The position numbers and the translations under genes were made by a program. DNA of 28,906 bases from NCBI GenBank assembly GCA_900768075.1, contig CAAGBN010000073.1, forward strand, positions 1-28,906, in the 5' to 3' direction. The notes under the pieces are model-generated. The model was given only the letters and a program-made list of their open reading frames with translations. It had not been told where the DNA came from and made no database searches. This document shows positions 1-7,032 of this stretch, piece after piece; within the stretch, counting starts at the first letter, position 1, and each line of letters opens with the position of its first letter. Source of the DNA: Clostridia bacterium (lineage in GTDB: Bacteria > Bacillota > Clostridia > Oscillospirales > Acutalibacteraceae).

Positions 1-490
1 CATCACTCAGGCACTCTTCATAAGCAAGACCTATGCTAATGCCCTTGAAGTTGCTTAAAAAACGGTCGTAATAGCCCTTTCCGTAGCCGAGTCGGTATCC
101 GTCGCTGTCAAAGCTCAGAGCAGGCACAAGGCAGAGACTCGAGAAAGTAAAATCATCAGCTGTTTTATTGCCTTCAGGCTCCATAATGCCGTACATACCC
201 TCAGTCAGGTCAGAAAGCGAGTCTATATAATAAAACTGCATATTACCCTGAGAGTCGATACATTTCGGCAAAGCTACTTTTTTACCAAAAGATAGTGCTT
301 CAGCGATAATTTTATGAGTATCAACCTCACTGCCTACAGACCAATAAGCAAAGATTTTATCCGCGTTTTTATACTGCTCAGACCTAAGCAGATAATCGCT
401 TATGAGCTTATTTTTACTTTCTTTATCCTCAACGCAAGCTCTTATATTTTTATATAAAGCTCGCAGAGACTTTTTATCCTGATTTATCAT
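1..490 (-). CDS. 5-formyltetrahydrofolate cyclo-ligase, 3' end outside window
   Basis: Partial gene: the first 163 codons are present and roughly 20 C-terminal residues lie beyond base 1. The family converts 5-formyl-THF to 5,10-methenyl-THF using ATP in the cytoplasm. I translated it directly. It begins MINQDKKSLRALYKNIRA and carries the family signature GYRLGYGKGYYDRF near the visible end, plus the usual VALPKC and VPALSFD segments. The start ATG (488-490) overlaps the stop of the DJ-1/PfpI gene upstream (ATGA), so the two are translationally linked as the last genes of the minus-strand operon that begins at the cupin. Its folate role fits the nearby dTMP kinase and the divergent ThyX, which consumes methylene-THF. 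Identification is secure; only completeness is unknown. Confidence 0.93.
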   Translation of the reverse strand, partial: MINQDKKSLRALYKNIRACVEDKESKNKLISDYLLRSEQYKNADKIFAYWSVGSEVDTHKIIAEALSFGKKVALPKCIDSQGNMQFYYIDSLSDLTEGMYGIMEPEGNKTADDFTFSSLCLVPALSFDSDGYRLGYGKGYYDRFLSNFKGISIGLAYEECLSD

Positions 491-1029
491 TTCATCTGAA
501 TAGCCTTACCGATTTTATCGGCAGTGTCCTTATCTTTTAAAGCGGCAACTATTGCAAGACCGAATTCAGTTGCAACACCTGCACCCTTAGCTGTAATAAA
601 CCTGCCGTCAACAGCCACGTGATTTTCACTGATAATTGCACCCTCAAGCTCACTTTCAAAGCCCGGGTATGCAATAGCTTCTCTGCCTTTAAGAAGTCCC
701 TTATGACCGAGTATCTGAGGTGCAGCACATATAGCGCAGACGTATTTATCGTTAGCAGTTGCAAAGTCAATTGCTTTCTGTACTTCGTCACTTTCTTCAA
801 GATTTGTAGCACCGGGAAGACCACCGGGAAGAATCACAGCTTCGAGATTGTCATCAAGAGCAACATCTGAAAGCACAATATCAGCTACAACTTTAATGCC
901 GTGGCTTGAAGACACAACCTCACCTGTTACACCGACAGTTTTAACCCCAATGCCTGCTCGTCTGAGCATATCAACCGGAGCTATTGCTTCAATCTCTTCA
1001 AAACCGTCTGCTAAATAACAATAAACCAT
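487..1029 (-). CDS. DJ-1/PfpI family protein
   Basis: A 180-residue single-domain protein of the DJ-1/ThiJ/PfpI superfamily (class I glutamine amidotransferase-like fold), full length for the family. Visible features are the N-terminal acidic motif GFEEIEAIAP, VILPGG in the middle, and the nucleophile elbow VCAICAAPQIL with the conserved reactive Cys. Members include deglycases, chaperones and oxidative-stress proteins, so the reaction here cannot be named. A TTG seven codons upstream would give a longer form, but ATG at 1027-1029 is preceded by AAAGGAG at good spacing, so I start there. It lies between the GNAT gene (13 bp gap) and the folate cyclo-ligase (4 bp overlap) in the operon starting at 3739. 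Often annotated yajL/thiJ-like. Confidence 0.88.
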   Translation of the reverse strand: MVYCYLADGFEEIEAIAPVDMLRRAGIGVKTVGVTGEVVSSSHGIKVVADIVLSDVALDDNLEAVILPGGLPGATNLEESDEVQKAIDFATANDKYVCAICAAPQILGHKGLLKGREAIAYPGFESELEGAIISENHVAVDGRFITAKGAGVATEFGLAIVAALKDKDTADKIGKAIQMK

Positions 1030-1042
1030 AATTCTTTCTCCT

Positions 1043-1825
1043 TTAATCAAGTGCTATATTCATATAAATTTCTTTGTTTTTTAAATCATCGTTAAGACAG
1101 TAAAGCATACCGTTTCTTATCTTTTCGGCATTTTCTAAAGAACAGTTAGTATAAACAACCGACTCACCGCAAAGATTATTCATCATATTAACTGCCTTTT
1201 CCTTATCAGAGCAAAAGAGCTCTTCACCATCAGCATAATAAGAAGTGTCGTCTATATAAAAGACTCTTGTATCCCCATATCTCAGACACTGAAAAGCATA
1301 TTCGTTACACACGCTGTCAAATAAAAGCATATCGCATTCGCCTGAGCTTCTGATTTTATCAAACTCCCGCCAATCATCAATCTCACGGTAAGCTCTCATT
1401 GTTGATGTTTCAGAGTCAATGTGAGCTTTATATTTATACATAGCTTCTTTAAAGGCGAATCTTTCATAGTAGCTGTAAAGTCCGTCATTGGCAGGCACAA
1501 GTGCAATAAAGTCAAGATTTTCTTTTTCGGCAAAGCTGATTGCTTCATTTATAAGCTTTGCCATAAAGCCCTTTGAGCGACATCTTTCAAGCGTAGCGGC
1601 AGCATAAAGATATCTGCCTTTATAAATTCTGTCCTGAAGCTTGATATCAGCACCCAGAAGATATAAGGCACTGACAATTTCACTGTCAACAGCTTCAGCG
1701 AAAGTATCGCAGTGAAAGTAAGCCTTTTTGAAAAACAAATCTATATATTCTTCTTCATCACCAAAAACCTCAAGCCAGAGTTTTTTCAGTGACGGGATAT
1801 ATTTTTTATCGGGTTTAATGAGCAT
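1043..1825 (-). CDS. GNAT family N-acetyltransferase
   Basis: A 260-residue acetyltransferase-fold protein. The acetyl-CoA-binding motif A region is visible as YLYAAATLERCRSKGFM (about residues 72-88), followed by the LINEAISFAEKENLDFIALVPAN strand-helix and the terminal YERFAF motif typical of GNATs. At 260 residues it is longer than a minimal GNAT (about 150), so it has an extra C-terminal region of about 120 residues that I do not recognise; two-domain GNATs of this size are common in Clostridia. The substrate is unknown. The gene overlaps the end of the DUF2156 gene by 11 bp and leads into the DJ-1/PfpI gene, so it is translated within the same operon. Confidence 0.82.
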   Translation of the reverse strand: MLIKPDKKYIPSLKKLWLEVFGDEEEYIDLFFKKAYFHCDTFAEAVDSEIVSALYLLGADIKLQDRIYKGRYLYAAATLERCRSKGFMAKLINEAISFAEKENLDFIALVPANDGLYSYYERFAFKEAMYKYKAHIDSETSTMRAYREIDDWREFDKIRSSGECDMLLFDSVCNEYAFQCLRYGDTRVFYIDDTSYYADGEELFCSDKEKAVNMMNNLCGESVVYTNCSLENAEKIRNGMLYCLNDDLKNKEIYMNIALD

Positions 1826-2711
1826 TTTTTAGCTTTGCCTCATATTTTTCTGCAAGGATTGCAGGGTAATAGCTGAGTTTGGCTTTTCTGAGATTCTCAG
1901 CTCCTGTATCATCCTCACGGTTGATGTATTTATATTCTGACAGCTCGTTTTTAACGAACTGCTGATTTATCATAGGATAAGCTCCCCTTATATCCGAGAA
2001 AGCCTTTTCAATATGGACACAGAAGACATTCTCAGGGCCGGGCTCACCCATAGCATAGGCTACAACCACACCGTCTTTACGGATAAGACCGCCAATATAA
2101 TCAAGCTCGTCGTAATTATCAAAAACTCTTTTGATAATTTTAAGCTCTCCTTCAAGCTCCTCACGGTATTCTTCAAGAGCGCCCTCAAGCCATTTCTTAC
2201 TCATTTCATAGCACTCGGGGATATTTTCTTTCGATATTCTCTCATAAGACCAATCGAAATTCTTCATAAAATATGAAATATGATTTCTCTTGGGCTGATA
2301 CTTTTTACCTGTAAGATTTATCAGATCTTCACTGTTATAGAGATAATCGAAGGTGTCTCTTACAAGAAAAATATCAAATATATCACCGTAGTTTTTGCTG
2401 ACAAATTCGGCCGTGTCAGGGCTGATACCGAATATCTCGAAGTCTCTGCCGTCTTTCTCGGCATCCTTGAGAATATAGTCAAAAGCATCCTTAAGATCGC
2501 CCTTGCCTACAGGACAGCAATACATAACATAATCATCCTGAACACACTTGGTAACAAGACAGCCTGAGATTTCACCAACCTCAATATCCATTTTGGCACC
2601 GTAAGAAAAGATATTACCGAATGGGTACTCACAGGTGTAAAAATCAACCTGAGAAAGTATATCGGTTATCCAGTTTTTATCTTCAAGTCCAATTGTATGC
2701 AATTCAAGCAT
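1815..2711 (-). CDS. DUF2156 (phosphatidylglycerol lysyltransferase C-terminal-like) protein
   Basis: A 298-residue soluble protein resembling the DUF2156/LPG-synthase C-terminal family, which has a doubled GNAT-like fold. Supporting features are the N-terminal FGNIFSYGAKMDIEV pattern (family form: FxN.f.W.....i), the KYQPKRNHISYFMKNF motif in the middle, and the C-terminal INREDDTGAENLRKAKLSYYP segment. In MprF this domain transfers lysine from Lys-tRNA to lipid, but stand-alone members lack the membrane half and their substrate is not established; there are no membrane segments here. It overlaps the dTMP kinase stop by 8 bp and the GNAT start by 11 bp, so it is firmly inside the operon. Adjacency to a second acyltransferase-fold gene is noted but has no clear meaning. 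Confidence 0.78.
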   Translation of the reverse strand: MLELHTIGLEDKNWITDILSQVDFYTCEYPFGNIFSYGAKMDIEVGEISGCLVTKCVQDDYVMYCCPVGKGDLKDAFDYILKDAEKDGRDFEIFGISPDTAEFVSKNYGDIFDIFLVRDTFDYLYNSEDLINLTGKKYQPKRNHISYFMKNFDWSYERISKENIPECYEMSKKWLEGALEEYREELEGELKIIKRVFDNYDELDYIGGLIRKDGVVVAYAMGEPGPENVFCVHIEKAFSDIRGAYPMINQQFVKNELSEYKYINREDDTGAENLRKAKLSYYPAILAEKYEAKLKNAH

Positions 2712-3378
2712 TTAAGCTAAGCATCCTTTCCGTTTCAAGTCGCACACTCTCTGAAATTTCGTCAACAGACAAGGGCTCACCGTCTTTACCGCAAATGATA
2801 CGGCACCAGCCCAATTTCTCGGCAGCGTACACCGCAGCCTCGTGGCAGGCAACAAGATAGTCAACAGCCTTCTCGTGAACGTCTTTCTTATTTTCGTCAC
2901 CCTTGTAACGTTTTAACAGCAATTTCTGAGAAATTTCAGTGGGCATATCAAGAAAAATTACACCGTCAGGCTTGGGGATACCCATCTTTTCATATTCAAA
3001 TTCGAAAAGCCAATCAAGATATTCATCCCATTTTTCTTTGGGAAGCTTTGTCATCTGATGGCAGGCATTTGAAGTAGTATATCTGTTAGCAACGATGATT
3101 TTATCGCTGTAATATTCCTTTTCCCAATGCTTTTTGAAGCTTGCATATCTGTCAACAGCATAAAAGGTTGAAGCTGCATATGCATTTACATCGGAAGGAT
3201 TTTCACCGAGCTCACCGCCAAGATACATTTTTACAAGGGTACTTGAGGGGTCGTCATAGAAAGGCAGGTCAAGAGTATAAACCTCATAGCCTTTGCTTTT
3301 TAAATATCCGGTAAGTATTTCGGCCTGAGTAGCCTTACCGCTGCCGTCAAGACCGTCAATAACAATCATTCTGCTCAT
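2704..3378 (-). CDS. tmk: thymidylate (dTMP) kinase-like P-loop kinase
   Basis: A 224-residue protein of the dTMP kinase family (dTMP + ATP to dTDP + ADP, cytoplasmic). The N-terminal P-loop is GLDGSGKATQ (residues 9-18). The DR-type motif VDRYAS and the NRYTTSN segment that shapes the nucleotide site follow, then PDGVIFLDMP and the LLKRY lid region. Length matches the family (200-225). One oddity is that the residue after the P-loop lysine is Ala16, where Ser or Thr normally helps hold Mg2+; Thr17 follows. The protein may therefore be a divergent or secondary Tmk. It sits 13 bp after the cupin gene and overlaps DUF2156. The divergent neighbour ThyX makes dTMP, this enzyme's expected substrate. 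Confidence 0.85.
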   Translation of the reverse strand: MSRMIVIDGLDGSGKATQAEILTGYLKSKGYEVYTLDLPFYDDPSSTLVKMYLGGELGENPSDVNAYAASTFYAVDRYASFKKHWEKEYYSDKIIVANRYTTSNACHQMTKLPKEKWDEYLDWLFEFEYEKMGIPKPDGVIFLDMPTEISQKLLLKRYKGDENKKDVHEKAVDYLVACHEAAVYAAEKLGWCRIICGKDGEPLSVDEISESVRLETERMLSLNA

Positions 3379-3391
3379 ATGTAACCTCAGA

Positions 3392-3739
3392 TCAATAAGT
3401 TAAAATTACAGCGAAAACCTTAAGTGTCTTATCGCTTCTGTTAGCGATTGAATGCTTTTCGCCGTCAAGACAGATGCAGCTGTCACCCTCATTAAGAATC
3501 ACAGTTTCATCACCGTCAAGATATGTAGCGGTACCTTCCATAACATAGAAAACTTCTTCTTCATTCTCGTGAATATGAGCACCGATGCTGCAGCCGGGCT
3601 CAAGAGTAATAACACCGATTAAACGGCTCTGTCCCTTATACTCACCCTTATCTAAAATATGAGTGATTTTTACACTGCCGTCACCACCGCGCATATTCTC
3701 ATTCACAACAGAATTCATATTTTCATTTCTTTTAATCAT
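3392..3739 (-). CDS. small single-domain cupin protein
   Basis: A 115-residue cupin_2 protein. The two cupin motifs are clear: GAHIHENEEEVFYVMEG (metal-ligand His, His and Glu) and the later GEKHSIANRS with the fourth His ligand. Small cupins of this type bind a divalent metal and may be isomerases, dioxygenases or sensors, so no substrate can be assigned. It is the first gene of the minus-strand operon running to the window start. A GGGGGT element lies just upstream of ATG 3739; an internal ATG seven codons later (3718) is possible but has no better ribosome site. A promoter with an extended -10 lies about 35 bp upstream of the start. Confidence 0.83.
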   Translation of the reverse strand: MIKRNENMNSVVNENMRGGDGSVKITHILDKGEYKGQSRLIGVITLEPGCSIGAHIHENEEEVFYVMEGTATYLDGDETVILNEGDSCICLDGEKHSIANRSDKTLKVFAVILTY

Positions 3740-3771
3740 TACAAAGTACCCCCATTATTATATTCTTTGTA

Positions 3772-3800
3772 ATTATATCAACTTTCTTTTAATTTATCAA
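3772..3800 (-). promoter_or_regulatory. sigma-A-type promoter of the cupin-tmk operon
   Basis: On the minus strand, TTGATA (3795-3800), 17 bp spacer, then TATAAT (3772-3777) preceded by TG as an extended -10. It lies about 30 bp before the cupin start and points into the operon. Seen directly; activity is inferred. Confidence 0.7.
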
Positions 3801-3881
3801 TGATTTTACGATAAAAAGTTCTTACATTTCCTTAAGAAATCACAGAGATTTATAATACCGTCACAAATAAAGCCATTATAA

Positions 3882-3910
3882 TTGACAAAATGACAATTAT
3901 CTATTAAAAT
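3882..3910 (+). promoter_or_regulatory. sigma-A-type promoter of thyX
   Basis: TTGACA (3882-3887), 17 bp spacer, TAAAAT (3905-3910). It lies 34 bp before the preferred ATG of thyX. The ATG at 3909 overlaps the -10, which argues against that upstream start. Confidence 0.75.
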
Positions 3911-3944
3911 GATATGGAATATGACTTTATTTGGAGTGAAAGAT

Positions 3945-5312
3945 ATGAAATACGGAGCATTTATAATCGGCTGCAGCGACTGTAATGAAGAGGTATGCGC
4001 AGCTTCAGGCAGAATTTCAACCCAGAGCGGTACTGCCCTGGAAATTTTTGAAAGAAGCCACGATAAAGAAAAAAATAAGAACCTTATCAATAAAGTTACA
4101 AAATCAGGTCACACATCAACTATTGAGCATATATTCTTCAATATAGCATTTGAAAATGTAAGCGTTGTTGTCGAGCAGTTTATGATTGAATTCAGACTCG
4201 CTTCATTCACCGTTAAATCAAGACGTTATGTTGATTTCGCAAATTGCGGTTATCTTGTACCTGAGTTTAAAAGCGAAGATGATAAGCTTTCATATACTGA
4301 AACAATGGATAAGCTTTTCTCAGCTTACTCATATCTTACAGAAAACGGTGTACCCAAGGAGGATGCACGTTTCGTACTGCCCTACTGCTTCTATTCTAAC
4401 TTCCTTTGCTCACTGAACGGCAGAGAGATGGTAAACGTACTCACAGCAATGCTTTACGGCAGAGGCAAAAAGATAAAGGAAATCTACAATCTCGGCTTAT
4501 CACTTCTTGAGCAGTGCAGAGAATATGCTCCCGGTGTATTTACTGACTTTGAGCTTAAGGGTGCAAAATATAACGACGAGCCCGTATTTGATATACCTGC
4601 AGATGAAGACACAGCCGTTTCAGATGAAATCTGCGAAATTCTCAGTGTTACACCCGACGGTGAAAAGAACATAGCAAGATGTGCTCTTATTGAAAAAGGC
4701 GACTACTCAGCTACCTCCATTGAAAAAATCGTATCTTCACAGGAAAATGTCGCAAAAATCCTCAAGAGTCTCGCCTCATCATCAAGACCGAGGGCTCTCG
4801 AGAGCTATAACTGCACAGTACGCTTCAACAAAGTTTCACTCTCAACCCTCACCCACTTCGCAAGACACAGAATTCAGAGCATCTGTATTCCTAATCTCAT
4901 CAAGGCAAGCAGAACTGATTACGTAGTGCCCGAAACAGTAAAAGCAAACAACGGGCTTCTCAAGGTTTATCTTGACGCTTTTGAAAGTATGATGTCACTT
5001 TATACTTCACTTAAAAATAAAGGCTACGATGAAAATGTACTCATTTACTGTGTACTCAGCGGTAACACCGTCAATATAGTGACAACAATGAATGCAAGAG
5101 AGATTATGCTTTTCTTCAGACTTCGTTCATGCACAAGAGCTCAGTGGGAAATTCAGATTTATGCTAACGACTTGCTTAAGAAGCTTCGCAAGCTTTCACC
5201 TGATTTATTCTCCCTTTACGGGCCGAGTTGTTACGTTTTAGGCTATTGCCCCGAGGGTAAAATGACCTGTGGCAGAGCAAGCGAAATCAAAGATCTTTTC
5301 GCAAATATGTAA
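3945..5312 (+). CDS. thyX: two-domain FAD-dependent thymidylate synthase (ThyX-like)
   Basis: A 455-residue protein, about twice the length of a standard ThyX (about 220-250), made of two ThyX-like halves. ThyX makes dTMP from dUMP using methylene-THF, FAD and NADPH. In the first half, GHTSTIEH (55-62) and FRLASFTVKSRRY (83-95) match the RHRxxSxNxxSxRY region, but the leading RH is replaced (EFR at 82-84); SLNGRE (156-161) follows. In the second half, FARHRIQS (305-312) keeps RHR, and MNAREIMLFFRLR with CTRAQWEI (396-403) keeps the nucleotide-binding end. The active-site pieces are thus shared between halves. An in-frame ATG exists at 3909, but GGAG eight bases before ATG 3945 and the promoter overlap favour 3945. 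It is the only thymidylate synthase in the window and diverges from the tmk operon. Confidence 0.86.
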   Translation: MKYGAFIIGCSDCNEEVCAASGRISTQSGTALEIFERSHDKEKNKNLINKVTKSGHTSTIEHIFFNIAFENVSVVVEQFMIEFRLASFTVKSRRYVDFANCGYLVPEFKSEDDKLSYTETMDKLFSAYSYLTENGVPKEDARFVLPYCFYSNFLCSLNGREMVNVLTAMLYGRGKKIKEIYNLGLSLLEQCREYAPGVFTDFELKGAKYNDEPVFDIPADEDTAVSDEICEILSVTPDGEKNIARCALIEKGDYSATSIEKIVSSQENVAKILKSLASSSRPRALESYNCTVRFNKVSLSTLTHFARHRIQSICIPNLIKASRTDYVVPETVKANNGLLKVYLDAFESMMSLYTSLKNKGYDENVLIYCVLSGNTVNIVTTMNAREIMLFFRLRSCTRAQWEIQIYANDLLKKLRKLSPDLFSLYGPSCYVLGYCPEGKMTCGRASEIKDLFANM

Positions 5313-5313
5313 C

Positions 5314-5344
5314 TAAAAAGCAGCTCTTACGGGCTGCTTTTTTA
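5314..5344 (+). terminator. rho-independent terminator of thyX
   Basis: AGCAGC (5319-5324), an 8-base loop, GCTGCT (5333-5338), then a T tract, starting a few bases after the thyX stop codon. The A-rich 5' flank allows the stem to extend against the T tract. Confidence 0.85.
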
Positions 5345-5486
5345 ATGCAGAGTGCAGAACGCAGAACGCAGAATTGCGGGTCAGTCTCTACAAGAAACAA
5401 CTCACTCACCGCCAGTGGAAATATAGCCTCTCCTGTTAGGAGAGGTGGCACACGAAGTGTGACGGAGAGGTTCTCCACATTCCGGA
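5345..5486. other. intergenic region with short tandem and palindromic repeats
   Basis: A gene-free 142 bp region between convergent thyX and spoVFB. It starts with GCAGA-type short direct repeats (about 5346-5375) and contains copy A of the two-hairpin repeat (5427-5472). I see no coding signal: the two small frames crossing it lack ribosome sites and read through the repeat. Confidence 0.6.
5427..5472 (+). repeat. two-hairpin palindromic repeat, copy A
   Basis: Hairpin 1 is CCTCTCCT (5427-5434) / AGGAGAGG (5438-5445), a perfect 8 bp stem with a 3-base loop. TGG leads to hairpin 2, CACAC/GTGTG (5449-5461). A third arm, GGAGAGG, repeats the right arm of hairpin 1 and could compete for its left arm. 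The same plan recurs at 8549, 8674 and 8754. Confidence 0.75.
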
Positions 5487-6059
5487 TTAAAACACAATCG
5501 GCTGAATCTGCTGTCCTTTTAAAGCAAGCTCTGCCGTTTCAAAGGCTCTGTCAAAATCACAAACAATTGAGAAAGGCTTTTTAATGGGCTCATCCTGACT
5601 TATAGGTATAAAGTAGTAATGCTTCAGGTTAAGCAAGGCTCCGATATTTTTAGCCGTGTTACTCAAAGCGTCGTTAGTTGAAACACCTATAACAACGCTT
5701 TTCTGATTGCGAAGATGAGACTTTACTGCAAGAGTTACGGGAGTGTCATATATACCGAGAGCGAGCTTAGCGAGAGTATTACCCGTACAAGGTAAAACTA
5801 TCATAATATCCGTCAGATTCTTAGGGCCTATGGGCTCGGCATCCTCAATGGTTGAAATTATCTTGTTTCCCGTAAGTTTTTCAATTCTTCTTCTGAAAAA
5901 CTCAGCCTCACCGAAGCGTGTATCAGTGCCATAAGCATTATAAGACATTATCGGCAATATCTCTGCACCTTTTGAGATGAAATATTCCATTTGCTTTAAA
6001 GCTTTTTCAAAGGTACAGAATGACCCTGTTAAGGCGAAACCTACTTTCAGCTTATCCAT
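5487..6059 (-). CDS. spoVFB: dipicolinate synthase subunit B
   Basis: A 190-residue flavoprotein-family (HFCD-like) protein matching SpoVFB/DpaB. With DpaA it makes dipicolinic acid from the lysine-pathway intermediate in the mother cell during sporulation, for spore heat resistance. The N-terminal KVGFALTGSFCTFEKAL is the typical glycine/serine-rich flavin-site start. EPIGPKNLTDIMIVLPCTGNT and the late GVSTNDALSNTAKNIGALLN motif are characteristic, and length matches the family. The ribosome site GGGAGGTGA is strong and well placed for ATG 6059. It follows spoVFA after a 16 bp gap in the usual A-B order. No strong terminator follows the stop, but repeat copy A lies just downstream. Confidence 0.93.
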   Translation of the reverse strand: MDKLKVGFALTGSFCTFEKALKQMEYFISKGAEILPIMSYNAYGTDTRFGEAEFFRRRIEKLTGNKIISTIEDAEPIGPKNLTDIMIVLPCTGNTLAKLALGIYDTPVTLAVKSHLRNQKSVVIGVSTNDALSNTAKNIGALLNLKHYYFIPISQDEPIKKPFSIVCDFDRAFETAELALKGQQIQPIVF

Positions 6060-6075
6060 AATGTCACCTCCCGAT

Positions 6076-6900
6076 TTAAAGATTATTCAGTATAAAGTCA
6101 GCCATTAATTTGCCCGAAGCTAAGGGCAGAAATCTACCCGGCAAGGCTGAGCCGTTGATGTATACTTTTGAATGCTCCTTAAAATCAGATTCAACTGCTG
6201 TAAATGGCGGTGAAGCAAGCTCAATGTAACAGCAATCCTTTTTCATATTTCTGACATCATCTGAATCTAAAACATTGACAGGTACACTGCCGAAAATATA
6301 ATCAAACAAATATATACAGCTTCCAAAAGACGAAAAGCTTACTGTTTTATATCCGTTCATAGCGGCAAGGCTTAGCTTTCTTATATTTCTTGCAGTTATA
6401 TATACCTCTAAGCCGTTATTTCTTAGTATCTCAGCTAAGGTTTGCCCCACATCGCCAAAACCGATTATAAGTGCCTTTTTAGAGACAATATAATCCTCGG
6501 TATTATCAAGCATCAGCTTAAGAGTGCCTTGAGCCGTCAGATAAGCATTGGCTCTTTTGAAGATTTTATCTTTCATAAAGTCGAAAAATTCTATATGATT
6601 ATCTTCAAAAAAATCAGCGGTTTTACTGTCAAAGCCCGAGCCGAAAACCGTATGGCAGGGCTTGATATATTTTATCAGCTCATTTACTGTCAGATTAAGA
6701 TTATCCTTAGAATAAATATATTCTTTATCTTTGCTCAGAGGTATAGGCAGAATAATATGCGAAAACCTTTCAATTTCATCAAGGACCCATATATCGGCAG
6801 AGTACTTCAGATGAAAAACATCCTGTGATTTTTCCTCTAAAGCTTTTTTAAGGTATTGCTGACGTTTATCTCCGCCTATGATAAGAAAATTGCTTTTCAT
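6076..6900 (-). CDS. spoVFA: dipicolinate synthase subunit A
   Basis: A 274-residue protein matching SpoVFA/DpaA, the NAD(P)-binding dehydrogenase-like subunit of dipicolinate synthase. Visible features are the N-terminal FLIIGGDKRQQYL (family: GGDxRq), the central Rossmann motif KALIIGFGDVGQTLAEIL, and the C-terminal YIELASPPFT and LPGRFLPLASG segments seen in the family. An upstream in-frame start at 6921 would add seven residues, but AGAGGTAA at normal spacing before ATG 6900 supports 6900. It diverges from murC. The upstream sequence fits a sigma-K promoter, expected for a late mother-cell gene. Its presence is direct evidence that the host makes endospores. Confidence 0.93.
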   Translation of the reverse strand: MKSNFLIIGGDKRQQYLKKALEEKSQDVFHLKYSADIWVLDEIERFSHIILPIPLSKDKEYIYSKDNLNLTVNELIKYIKPCHTVFGSGFDSKTADFFEDNHIEFFDFMKDKIFKRANAYLTAQGTLKLMLDNTEDYIVSKKALIIGFGDVGQTLAEILRNNGLEVYITARNIRKLSLAAMNGYKTVSFSSFGSCIYLFDYIFGSVPVNVLDSDDVRNMKKDCCYIELASPPFTAVESDFKEHSKVYINGSALPGRFLPLASGKLMADFILNNL

Positions 6901-6929
6901 GATATTTACCTCTTTTTTCAATGTTACTA

Positions 6930-6956
6930 CATACTATGCAGAAAAAATTTTTATGT
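6930..6956 (-). promoter_or_regulatory. candidate sigma-K promoter of spoVFAB
   Basis: On the minus strand, AC (6955-6956), 16 bp spacer, then CATAGTATG (6930-6938), one mismatch from the sigma-K -10 consensus CATANNNTA. It lies 30 bp before the spoVFA start, leaving a short leader with the ribosome site. The match is short, so it is a candidate only; sigma-K control of spoVF is known in Bacillus. Confidence 0.45.
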
Positions 6957-6972
6957 TAATTTTGAAAAAGTG

Positions 6973-7001
6973 TTTACTAATTTGCACCAATGCAATATAA
7001 T
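6973..7001 (+). promoter_or_regulatory. sigma-A-type promoter of murC
   Basis: TTTACT (6973-6978; 4 of 6 matches to TTGACA), 17 bp spacer, TATAAT (6996-7001), 31 bp before the murC ATG. It is divergent from the spoVFA promoter. Confidence 0.6.
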
Positions 7002-7032
7002 AAATGGTAGATTAATTTTAGGAGCGGTTAAA

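Noticed and set aside
3806..4090. 94-codon minus-strand frame overlapping the thyX start
   Set aside because: It covers the thyX promoter and start region in antisense; the plus-strand protein is a clear ThyX-like enzyme.
6856..7032. 59-codon N-terminal extension of murC
   Set aside because: It would include the spoVFA start and the murC promoter; ATG 7033 has a good ribosome site and gives normal MurC length.
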